From positions 1 to 21,244 of the forward strand of contig JAKFEW010000140.1 of the NCBI GenBank assembly GCA_036675505.1: a stretch of DNA of 21,244 nt. The letters run 5' to 3'. The position numbers and the translations under genes are program-made. The stretch's first letter is position 1. The number at the start of each line of letters is the position of its first letter. Below are positions 1 to 6,277 of this stretch, piece after piece. This DNA is from JAKFEW01 sp036675505. Lineage in GTDB: Bacteria > Cyanobacteriota > Sericytochromatia > S15B-MN24 > JAQBPE01. Under the pieces are notes generated by a model. It was not told the DNA's origin and made no database searches. It was given only the letters and a program-made list of their open reading frames with translations.

Positions 1-223
1 CATCCCGACCTCGCCACCTGCGCGCGAGGCAGACAGCCACGCCCCCACGACCCTCGCTCGGGACCCCGAGGTGCGCGCCAAATCCGCCGGCCGCGACTTG
101 GCCGCTAGAAGAGAAGGTTCTGGACCGCCTCGATTACCTTCAATGCTCGTTAACATGGACACAACCGTCCCTTAACCGCCTGGGCTAGCTCCCCGCCGAC
201 AACAAGGCCACGAGCCCCCTGCC
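1..223. other. Upstream region of the first gene, no gene seen
   Basis: This stretch has no open frame with convincing coding character. A short AT-richer patch around 130-175 could carry the promoter of the gene that starts at 224, but I cannot point to a clear -35/-10 pair. No Shine-Dalgarno sequence stands directly in front of the ATG at 224. Confidence 0.4.
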
Positions 224-1684
224 ATGACCCTCCGCCCGACAACCGACCGACCCACCGCCAGCTGGCGACGCCGCGTGATCGCGGCGCCGGCTGCCGGCCA
301 GCGGGCGCCGGCACGGTCCACCGCACAGCAGCCGCCTCGGCCGGCCACGCCGCCACCGTCTGCGGCACCCTCTGCGGCGATCGCCGCCCCCGGCTTCGGC
401 GCGCGCCTGGCCGACCGCGTGGCGGGCCTGCTGCTCGGCGCCGAGGAGTCCGCCTACCGCGGCCAGCTGCCCGGCGCGACCGGCCGGATCGCCAACCGCC
501 TCGGCAAGGGCGAGAGCGTCATGCTCGCGGCGACCGGCACGGCCGCCGTGCCCGCCGCGCTGGTCGCGACCTGGCTGCCGGGCGGCGCGGCGCTGCCTGA
601 CCTCGCGGGCTCGCTGCGCATGGCCGGCATGCTCGCGCGCAAGAACGACGGCAAGCTGCTCCTCACGCTCACGCTGCAGGCCGCCGAGAGCGCCTCGAAG
701 TCGCTCGGCGGCGGGATCTCGGCCGGCCTGACGCTGGGCGCGCGCCGTTACGGCTTCAAGCTCGGCGCGGAGCGCTCGGTGGGCGGCGAGCTCGCGCAGG
801 TGGTGGTCGTGACGCTCAAGTTCGACCCGAAGGACCCGGCCGACGCGCGCCGGCTGCGCGACCTGCTCGAGCCCGACGTGGCCGGCCTTATCGACCCGTT
901 CGCCCCGCGCCTGCAAGGCGGCACGGCGCTGCAGCGCGCGCTGGCCCACAACCGCCAGACCGTCTCGCTGGGTGGCTCGCTGGGCGGCAACGTCGGCCTG
1001 ACGCTCGGCGGCAACCTGGGCGAGCTCGACCCCACCGACGGCCAGGGCGTGGCGGCCGACAGCCCGTGGAGCGCGAAGGCGAAGCTCGCCCTGGTCGGCA
1101 GCGCCTCGGGCGAGCTCTTCCGCAGCTGGGCGAAGGACGGCTCGGTGAGCGACATGGTGGGCTTCGAGGCGGGCGTCGAGGGCGCCGTGAAGCTACCCGC
1201 GATCGTGCGCGGCAAGGTGTCGGACCGCGCCGCGTCCGCTTTCAACGTCACGCGCGACGCGCAGGGGCAGGTCAGCGGGCTCGCCGCGGTCTTCACCGAT
1301 GCGGTGGTCGTCCGCGGCTTCTTCGACCTCCCGGGCGCCGACCTCGGCGCCAAGGCCGCCGTGAAGGTCGTGCGCACGCGCGCGCTGACCGAGCCGGGGC
1401 TCGTGGCCGCGCGCGCCTTGATCGCCGCGGGCGCCTCGCCGCTCGCCGCTTACAAGGAAGTTGCGCTCGACCCCGCCCTGGTCGAAGAGAGCACCGCGAC
1501 GGTGGGCCAGCGCACGCTCATGGCGGGCTTCGACGCGGGCGTGACGCTGGGCGGCCAGCGCGTCGGGCTGGTGGGGCTGCTGGCCGGCGGGAAGATGGCG
1601 CGCAGCGCGAGCGACGACGCGGATCCAGGCTTGCGGGAGCTGTTGGCGGTGATGAAGGGGACGTTGGCGACGACGCGTATGTGA
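224..1684 (+). CDS. Unrecognised 486-residue Gly/Ala-rich protein
   Basis: I do not recognise this protein. Its codons end overwhelmingly in G or C over the full length, which supports real coding. Residues 1-57 are Pro/Ala/Arg-rich low complexity without a signal peptide. Residues 58-140 look helical, with a hydrophobic stretch near 100-130 (LAATGTAAVPAALVATWLPG). From about 145 on, the chain alternates short polar and hydrophobic residues in a beta-like way. A motif of the form (A/V)-G-(L/V)-T-L-G-(A/G) occurs three times, at about 167-173, 257-263 and 438-444, each in a Gly-rich patch. This hints at repeated beta-hairpins, perhaps a barrel or a surface or toxin-like protein, but that is inference. 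The ATG at 224 is the first start in frame; no good ribosome binding site precedes it, so a later start is possible. No neighbour on the same strand suggests a role. Confidence 0.75.
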   Translation: MTLRPTTDRPTASWRRRVIAAPAAGQRAPARSTAQQPPRPATPPPSAAPSAAIAAPGFGARLADRVAGLLLGAEESAYRGQLPGATGRIANRLGKGESVMLAATGTAAVPAALVATWLPGGAALPDLAGSLRMAGMLARKNDGKLLLTLTLQAAESASKSLGGGISAGLTLGARRYGFKLGAERSVGGELAQVVVVTLKFDPKDPADARRLRDLLEPDVAGLIDPFAPRLQGGTALQRALAHNRQTVSLGGSLGGNVGLTLGGNLGELDPTDGQGVAADSPWSAKAKLALVGSASGELFRSWAKDGSVSDMVGFEAGVEGAVKLPAIVRGKVSDRAASAFNVTRDAQGQVSGLAAVFTDAVVVRGFFDLPGADLGAKAAVKVVRTRALTEPGLVAARALIAAGASPLAAYKEVALDPALVEESTATVGQRTLMAGFDAGVTLGGQRVGLVGLLAGGKMARSASDDADPGLRELLAVMKGTLATTRM

Positions 1685-1790
1685 GAATTCGGGACGATGC
1701 AGAACCTTTCCCGTGTCCCGCGCGTTGGTTTGTCGGTCACAAATTCGATCCGCGCTCAAGATCCGGCAGTAGAGCACCGCCCGCCGTCCC

Positions 1791-1802
1791 AATCAAGCCA
1801 TT
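1791..1802 (+). repeat. Left copy of a 12-bp direct repeat
   Basis: AATCAAGCCATT occurs here and, perfectly and in the same orientation, at 3312-3323. The two copies bracket the low-GC lipoprotein gene. By a rough estimate an exact 12-mer shared by two stretches of about 1 kb is expected well under once, so the pair may mark an insertion, but no other mobile-element signature is present. Confidence 0.4.
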
Positions 1803-2037
1803 TCGGACACTTGGTCCTACGCGCGAGTATTTTGCCAGCCGACGCAATTCGTTCGCCGCGTTCATGCGCTCGATCCTCAAGTTGCCAGGCACGCGGACCG
1901 TGGATGGCTACTTCGACCGCATTCGGCCGGCCGGCCCGCCCAACCACGATGTTTAGGCGTTGCTAGAAACTGCTTGCCAGCGGGTGAACGAGAGGAAGCT
2001 ACGCTGAAATGGCCCCCTTCTGCACCTATCTATCGAT

Positions 2038-2082
2038 ACGGGGCGACTCATGCTCCGAAGCAGCGATCGAGCCGGGCCCCGT
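2038..2082 (-). terminator. Possible hairpin after the propeller lipoprotein gene
   Basis: On the minus strand, directly after the stop of the lipoprotein gene, ACGGGGC pairs with GCCCCGT (2076-2082 with 2038-2044). A small inner stem GCT/AGC lies at 2052-2061. There is no U-run, so a canonical intrinsic terminator is not proven. Confidence 0.25.
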
Positions 2083-2083
2083 G

Positions 2084-3130
2084 TCAGATGACCAAATGGT
2101 AGTACTGAAACTTTCCAGCCTCGGGGTTCACGGAGACTATCAAGCTTTTGTTATCAGGCATCCAACCCGTTAGGTGGGAAGGCGGACCAGCGAGTCTGGC
2201 GGCGCCGTCAGCTACGCTGCAGACATACACGCCTAGCGGCGCTCTGCCATAGAGAGTAAAGGCCAGCTTGGTTCTATCAGGTGACAGCGCGATGTATCGC
2301 AGTTCCCCAGTGGCCCCCGGTGGCAGGGTGATCGGTATCTCTATATGATTTCCGCCCTCCAACTCATCTCGCATAAGCACGGGGTTGGCAGTATTTCTGT
2401 ACGTCATGACCGCCTTGTCATCGGCGGTCATCCCGAGCATTGAGGTTGCGCTAGATACGATTTCCTTCGCCTTCTTGTCTTTAAGGCTATAGATTTGAAT
2501 GGCTTCACCTGGAATCAACCTTGTGATGTGTATGTCGCTGTTAGACCAGGTCAGATCGCCCGTACCTCCCGCACGGCTGTTGAACTCCGAAATGTCAATC
2601 CAATTGTTGCCGTTGACATCGCCATAGGAGAATTCGAAACTACCAAGGCTCTTCTGGCTAGCCACTGCCAATGACGTTCCGGAAGGCGAGAGGAACGCTC
2701 GAAGATCGCCAGCCAATCCATCGACTTTTCTATATTCGCTGCTAGACGCTGTTCTAATATACAGGGCCGAAGCCGCGTTTGACGGGTAGGACGTGGTCGT
2801 ATCCCCGACCGACTTGCCAGTAACGGCGACGGCGCGGCCATCTCGGGACCACGTTGCATTTGTCAGGGAAAACCCATTGATGGGCAGGTTCTCAAAGGCA
2901 CCGTCCACCTTCCCGAGCGCGGGACTCGGCCCGGTTAGGGCAAAGAACGGGGTCTGCCATTCAACTACCGAGCTTGGAGTCTCAATGGCACCGAGCGACA
3001 GTTGCCTGATGTTGCTCGATTGCTGCAATGGAACCTCACTCGCCTGCCCGGTTGTTACCTTTGTCTGGCAACCCGCAACCAAAGCAACTGATATGGAAAC
3101 CACAATTGTGCGTGACGCAACCTTGTTCAT
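2084..3130 (-). CDS. TolB-like beta-propeller lipoprotein with an EF-hand-type loop
   Basis: The protein is probably exported and lipid-anchored. From the ATG at 3130 it begins MNKVASRTIVVSISVALVAGC, a classic lipoprotein signal with lipobox VAGC (Cys at residue 21). The mature part has several blades of the WD40/TolB-like type, each with a W/L-S-x-D/S-G/R-x-x-hydrophobic pattern (WSRDGRAVAV, LSPSGTSLAVAS, LSPDRTKLAFTLYG, WMPDNKSLIVS). Residues 171-182, DVNGNNWIDISE, fit a 12-residue EF-hand calcium loop with D1, N3, N5, D9 and E12. The family often binds proteins or sugars at the envelope; the exact role is unknown. The frame is open up to a GTG at 3181, and an ATG at 3169 has GAGG in front of it, but both would give an unusually long, partly acidic N region, so I prefer 3130. 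Codon use is much less GC-biased than in the neighbours, suggesting acquisition by transfer. Confidence 0.8.
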   Translation of the reverse strand: MNKVASRTIVVSISVALVAGCQTKVTTGQASEVPLQQSSNIRQLSLGAIETPSSVVEWQTPFFALTGPSPALGKVDGAFENLPINGFSLTNATWSRDGRAVAVTGKSVGDTTTSYPSNAASALYIRTASSSEYRKVDGLAGDLRAFLSPSGTSLAVASQKSLGSFEFSYGDVNGNNWIDISEFNSRAGGTGDLTWSNSDIHITRLIPGEAIQIYSLKDKKAKEIVSSATSMLGMTADDKAVMTYRNTANPVLMRDELEGGNHIEIPITLPPGATGELRYIALSPDRTKLAFTLYGRAPLGVYVCSVADGAARLAGPPSHLTGWMPDNKSLIVSVNPEAGKFQYYHLVI

Positions 3131-3210
3131 CCTAAGAGGTAGCGCCGGGAATTCCTTGCCATTGAACATGACGGCCCTCACTTTGAAGCGTTACTAGAAC
3201 GAAAGCAAAT

Positions 3211-3243
3211 GATCTGGCTTGCGCTCAACGCGCAAGCCAGATC
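3211..3243. other. Perfect 14-bp inverted repeat upstream of the lipoprotein gene
   Basis: The stem 3211-3224 pairs without a mismatch with 3230-3243 around the five-base loop TCAAC; the left arm reads GATCTGGCTTGCGC. It lies about 80 bases in front of the preferred lipoprotein start, so on the minus strand it would sit in the mRNA leader or near the promoter. Neither side carries a U-run, so it may be an operator, a leader structure, or a terminator of something that entered from the right. Confidence 0.5.
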
Positions 3244-3311
3244 TTAACGAAACGGTGCCTGGGCCTACGGCTTCACGGGCGGCGGCGCTGATGGGCCACG
3301 CCGATTTGCGA

Positions 3312-3323
3312 AATCAAGCCATT
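3312..3323 (+). repeat. Right copy of a 12-bp direct repeat
   Basis: AATCAAGCCATT, identical to 1791-1802 and in the same orientation. The interval between the two copies contains the whole low-GC lipoprotein gene. Confidence 0.4.
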
Positions 3324-3350
3324 CAAGGCCTGGTTAGTCTAGAAAATTTG

Positions 3351-3356
3351 ATTATC
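3351..3356 (-). promoter_or_regulatory. Possible -10 box for the lipoprotein gene
   Basis: Read on the minus strand, GATAAT (five of six matches to TATAAT) lies in a strongly AT-rich patch. The matching -35 position, TCGTCT at 17-base spacing, is poor. If used, the leader would be over 200 bases and would contain the perfect hairpin. Confidence 0.25.
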
Positions 3357-4008
3357 TAATTGTTTGAAAAGCCAGACGACAAGAAATTTATCGAGCGCGG
3401 GTATCCGGCGGCATAGGCAGAAGCGGCTTCTGGTCACCGTGTCACGCATGTGCTACTCAATGGCGCCCTTCACCTCAGAGAACCAGACGTCCGCGTTCTC
3501 GGTTGGACGAGCATTTGCTGGACAGCGATGCACCCCTTCATCTCTCCCTACTTGCCAGACTCAATGAGATGTTGCCCTGAACATGCGGAAATGGCGAAGC
3601 CCCGGCAAGAGCTCGATTCAAAACAAGGCATACTAGGTCAACGCGCAATAGCCTACCAGATGCCGAGCGTACGGGCAAGCGAAAATCTCTTTTATTGTTT
3701 GTTCGTTTGTTCGCGTTCATTGCGCCAGGCCAAGGCTGCGTAAGGAGGAATGAATGACCTGAAACCTTGCACTGGAGCCCAGCGGGCCCCAATCCCGCCC
3801 GGTAAAGCTGGTCAGCAGCCGGAAGCGAGTTTGCGTCGACGAGGGTGGCTCCGCCGGCGAAACGTAGACAGCGAGCGGGTAGACCGTGTGAATGAGCCCC
3901 TGATTCAGGTCATTAGCGCTGAACGCGTACGTTGTATGTTTGGCAAAGCGCATTCGTCTTTTGGGGGTCGGTCTGTAAACCAAGTCCCCGGGGGAAGTGC
4001 CTCTCTTC

Positions 4009-4037
4009 ATGCCACGCTTTGCCGATCGGCGTATTAT
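4009..4037 (+). promoter_or_regulatory. Candidate sigma70-type promoter for hicB
   Basis: ATGCCA (4009-4014, four of six) and TATTAT (4032-4037, five of six) are separated by exactly 17 bases. Transcription would begin near 4044, giving a leader of about 107 bases. This leader contains a GGAGG with no start codon behind it (4069-4078 area) and a small GC hairpin at 4083-4096. Confidence 0.35.
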
Positions 4038-4150
4038 GTAAAACTTGAATGGTTTCGCTCTACCCCCAGAAGGAGGCAGGGTCGCCCGAACGGGCGGCCG
4101 TTAGTAGGACGTGTACATTCGAGAGGGCGAATCGGAGGTACGACACCAGA

Positions 4151-4378
4151 ATGGCGACCTTTACCGCGTACATCGAGTTCGATGAGGAATCCAAGCTCTA
4201 CTTGGGCGTCGTGCCTGGCGCTCACACGCAGGCGGCCTCGCTCGACGAGTTGAACCGGAATCTGAGAGAGGTGCTGGAACTCTGCCTCGAAGAGAATGCC
4301 GAGCTGCGCGACCACCTCTCGCGCCACGCGAGCTGCCGCGCCACAAGCAGCTCAACGGGTTCACCTACCAGGCGCTGA
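4151..4378 (+). CDS. HicB-family antitoxin-like protein, probably frameshifted
   Basis: The first 55 residues match the HicB antitoxin fold: FTAYIEFDEESKLYLGVV, then GAHTQAASLDELNRNLREVL and ELCLEE. HicB proteins normally bind and silence a HicA mRNA interferase and repress their own operon. The ATG at 4151 is preceded by GGAGGT with 11-base spacing; an in-frame ATG at 4049 is less likely. Two things look wrong. Relatives usually have PG-x-PG before AHTQ, and here only one PG is left, as if nine bases were lost. After about residue 60 the frame turns into Ser/Thr/Arg-rich sequence ending at 4378, while the -1 frame gains strong coding character and runs to 4443. No hicA gene is adjacent. I infer a decaying or orphan hicB; a sequencing indel is the alternative. 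Confidence 0.6.
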   Translation: MATFTAYIEFDEESKLYLGVVPGAHTQAASLDELNRNLREVLELCLEENAELRDHLSRHASCRATSSSTGSPTRR

Positions 4379-4443
4379 GGAACTCCCGCTGGAAGACCGA
4401 GGCCGAGCGCGCGGCCGAGGCGGAAGCCCACTCGCCCGCGTGA
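4330..4443 (+). pseudogene. Out-of-frame coding tail of the hicB-like gene
   Basis: In the frame beginning with GAG at 4330 the sequence reads ELPRHKQLNGFTYQALRNSR and continues to a TGA at 4441-4443. Of its 37 codons, 36 end in G or C, whereas the annotated hicB frame over the same bases ends in A or T in about 5 of 12 codons. HicB relatives often have an ELPR-like segment at this place. A single missing base between about 4308 and 4330 would join the two parts into one protein of roughly 97 residues. The tail overlaps antisense with the 3' end of the phosphodiesterase gene. Confidence 0.5.
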
Positions 4444-5323
4444 CTGCCGCGCGCGCGGCCGCCACGTCGTCCGAGATGATGCCGTCGACCCCCAGCCCGG
4501 CGATCCGCGCGAGCGCGAGCGGGTCGTTCACCGTCCAGCCATACACCTCGAGCCCGGCCGCCTGCGCCGTGCGCACGGTCCGGCGGTCGAGCGCGCCGAA
4601 GAAGCCGAGCGCGGCGTCGGCGTGCACCTGCAGCGCCCGCCGGCCGGGCGGGGCGTAGGGCAGGGCCAGCCGGCCGATCGGCACGCCGGGGGCCTCCTTG
4701 CGGAAGCGCCGGAGCGAGGCCGCGTGGAAGGAGATCACGAGCGTGCGCTGGGCCATGTCGTGGCGCACCAGGGCGTCGGCGAGCAGGCGCGGCAGGCGCG
4801 TGCGGTCGGGATCCTTGAGCTCGGCGAGCGCCATCACGCGCCCGCGGGCGAGCGCCAGCACCTCGTCGAGCGTCGGCACGCGCTCGCCCGCGAAGCGCGG
4901 CGCGAAGCGGCGGTTGGCCGACAGCGCGCGGATCTGGGCGAGCGTCAGCGCGGCCACGGCGCCGCGGCCGTTGGTCGTGCGATCGACCGTGGCGTCGTGC
5001 ATGATCACGGGCTGGCCGTCGCGCGTGAGGCGGACGTCGAACTCGATCGCGTCGGCGCCGGCGGCGATCGCCGCCTGGAAAGCCGCGAGCGTGTTCTCGG
5101 GGGCGATCGCCGAGTAGCCGCGGTGGGCGATCACCTTGGTGCGCGCGGCGGGCGGCGTGACCGGCTGGGCGTGCCGCTTGGCGTAGCCCGCGGGCGGCTC
5201 GCCGCGCACCACGACCTCGCCGCGCTCGGCGACCGCGTGGTAGAGCGCCAGCGGGCGCCAGCAGCCGGCCGTGGTCGCCACGGCGGCCGCCAGGACCACC
5301 ATTCGCCACCGCCGAACCCGCAC
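4361..5323 (-). CDS. Glycerophosphodiester phosphodiesterase, lipoprotein
   Basis: The enzyme hydrolyses glycerophosphodiesters (head groups released from phospholipids) to glycerol 3-phosphate and an alcohol. All GDPD signature residues are visible: HRGYSAIAPENT (His67, Arg68), EFDVRLTRDG (Glu94, Asp96), HDATVDRTTNG (His109) and LAELKD (Glu168, Lys170). The domain spans about residues 63-293 and is of the compact UgpQ type. The N terminus MRVRRWRMVVLAAAVATTAGC is a signal peptide with a lipobox-like end (Thr at -3 is unusual), so envelope location is likely. The GTG start at 5323 is supported by AAGAGG seven bases upstream; the ATG at 5302 would lose the positive N region. The last 27 residues (VTRASG onward, Pro/Arg/Ser-rich) lie beyond the fold, have poor third-position GC, and run antisense through the hicB tail, so the original stop may have been lost. 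It is the last gene of the efflux cluster, 76 bases after the gene before it. Confidence 0.88.
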   Translation of the reverse strand: MRVRRWRMVVLAAAVATTAGCWRPLALYHAVAERGEVVVRGEPPAGYAKRHAQPVTPPAARTKVIAHRGYSAIAPENTLAAFQAAIAAGADAIEFDVRLTRDGQPVIMHDATVDRTTNGRGAVAALTLAQIRALSANRRFAPRFAGERVPTLDEVLALARGRVMALAELKDPDRTRLPRLLADALVRHDMAQRTLVISFHAASLRRFRKEAPGVPIGRLALPYAPPGRRALQVHADAALGFFGALDRRTVRTAQAAGLEVYGWTVNDPLALARIAGLGVDGIISDDVAAARAAVTRASGLPPRPRARPRSSSGSSSAPGR

Positions 5324-5378
5324 GCGCGCCTCTTCCCGGCCTGCTCGGCCGATCTCGATATACCCGCCGCGGCACCCT

Positions 5379-5391
5379 CTCCCCGCGGGAG
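5379..5391 (-). other. GC hairpin between the unknown lipoprotein and GDPD genes
   Basis: CTCCC (5379-5383) pairs with GGGAG (5387-5391) around CGC. A wider inverted repeat GCCTGCTC/GAGCAGGC (5339-5346 and 5389-5396) spans the same gap. This could lower expression of the downstream phosphodiesterase gene relative to the efflux genes. There is no U-run. Confidence 0.3.
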
Positions 5392-5399
5392 CAGGCTGG

Positions 5400-6269
5400 C
5401 TACTCGATCACGAAGCGGATGCTGGCCTCGGTGTCCACCGACTCGCGCCTCTGTAGATCTGCGCGCCACTGGCCCTTGGGCAGCGCGCCGCCGCCCTGGC
5501 CCTTGAGCGGGAACTGCGCGTAGTCGACGCCCTTCTCGAGCATCACGCGGCTCTCGAGCATCACCTGCTCGCGGCGCGCGCCCGCGACCTGCTCGGCCAC
5601 GAAGCGGATGAGCACCACCTGGCCGGGCTTGGCCTTGGTCAGGATCGCATGGCACCAGAGCTCCTTGGTCGGATCCTGGAAGCGCCGCGTCGCCATGTCG
5701 GTGTTCTCGTCGTTGGCGCGGGTCAAGAAGAGCTCCTTGAACGGCCCCATGCTCACCACCGGCTCGCCGGTGTCGGCCGTAGGCTCGGCCGCGGTCGCCG
5801 TGGCGTCGGGCTCGACCTCCGGCTCAGGCGTCGCTGTGGCCGCTTCGGCGCCCTTCGGCACCACCTTGAACTTGATCGCCTGGGCCGGCGGGGCGTCCGT
5901 GGCGGCGTTCAGCCAGACCGCGAACTCGTAGGTGCCCGGCGTGAGCGGGGCCTCGTCGTAGGCCAGGTCGTAGGTCGGGCCGTCCGCCACGACGGTGGTG
6001 CGGGCCATCGCGTCCACCACCTCGCCCTTCCGGCGGCCGTCGACGAGCACCGCCGTGACGCGGCCGCGCAGCTTCGACCCGCCCGCGTCGTTCTTGAGCG
6101 TGACGAAGGCGTGGACGCCCTCGCCGGGGACGAAGGGCGTGGTCGCCTGCCGCTCGCTCGCGGCGCGGCCCTTGCTCAGGATCATGCCGCCGACCTCGGC
6201 CTGGGGGGCCGCGCAGCCGGCCGTCAGCGCGAGCGCGGCCAGCACAGGGAGCACGCGTAGCATCGGCAT
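5400..6269 (-). CDS. Unknown lipoprotein in the efflux operon
   Basis: I do not recognise the family. The start MPMLRVLPVLAALALTAGC is a lipoprotein signal (Cys19). Two beta-rich parts follow, about residues 25-130 and 170-289, joined by an Ala/Glu/Pro/Thr-rich linker (around 130-165, e.g. ATPEPEVEPDATATAAEPT). The first part contains phrases typical of Ig-like folds (PLTPGTYEFAVWLNA, FVTLKNDAGG). The second contains VVLIRFVAEQVAG and PKGQWRADLQ, suggesting another sandwich domain. The ATG at 6269 has GAGGG five bases upstream. A GTG at 6281 overlaps the pump gene's stop by four bases (GTGA), so translational coupling is possible with either start. Position between an RND pump and a phosphodiesterase lipoprotein suggests an envelope accessory role, perhaps with the pump; this is inference from order only. 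Confidence 0.8.
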   Translation of the reverse strand: MPMLRVLPVLAALALTAGCAAPQAEVGGMILSKGRAASERQATTPFVPGEGVHAFVTLKNDAGGSKLRGRVTAVLVDGRRKGEVVDAMARTTVVADGPTYDLAYDEAPLTPGTYEFAVWLNAATDAPPAQAIKFKVVPKGAEAATATPEPEVEPDATATAAEPTADTGEPVVSMGPFKELFLTRANDENTDMATRRFQDPTKELWCHAILTKAKPGQVVLIRFVAEQVAGARREQVMLESRVMLEKGVDYAQFPLKGQGGGALPKGQWRADLQRRESVDTEASIRFVIE

Positions 6270-6277
6270 CGCTTCCC

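Larger units (their letters stand above)
1685..2083. other. Gene-poor stretch at the left edge of the low-GC segment
   Basis: No convincing gene lies here. GC content drops compared with the gene before it. A + strand frame from about 1803 to the TAG at 1954-1956 has a moderately GC-biased third position and could be the C-terminal remnant of a lost gene (it reads ...SILKLPGTRTVDGYFDRI...), but it has no proper start and no match I recognise. The sequence AATCAAGCCATT at 1791-1802 recurs at 3312-3323. Confidence 0.35.
3131..4150. other. About 1 kb without a convincing gene, low GC
   Basis: This stretch holds the upstream region of the lipoprotein gene, a perfect hairpin (3211-3243), the right copy of the 12-bp repeat, and possible coding debris. 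On the + strand a frame ending at the TGA at 3578-3580 reads ...SRLDEHLLDSDAPLHLSLL... and looks protein-like, but it lacks a start and is preceded by other frames interrupted by stops. An 8-bp unit GTTTGTTC is repeated in tandem at 3697-3712. A strong purine-rich ribosome binding site (AAGGAGG, 3742-3748) is followed at once by ATGAATGA, but the frame behind it has no coding character. I read the region as a degraded intergenic segment with hicB promoter signals at its right end. Confidence 0.4.

Noticed and set aside
1697..1966. 89-codon open frame on the + strand
   Set aside because: It has Ser/Arg/Pro-rich random composition, no binding site, and poor third-position bias.
1951..3243. Integron attC-type sites around the lipoprotein gene
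   Set aside because: The GTT-containing repeats do not fit the GTTRRRY and RYYYAAC core rules, and no integrase gene is present.
4111..4185. Short GTG-initiated leader frame before and into hicB
   Set aside because: It is 24 codons, out of frame with hicB, and has no coding bias; it could be a leader peptide but nothing supports it.
3750..4253. Open frame behind a strong AAGGAGG site
   Set aside because: The binding site is only one base from the ATG, codon use is random, the product has no fold signature, and it overlaps the hicB start in another frame.
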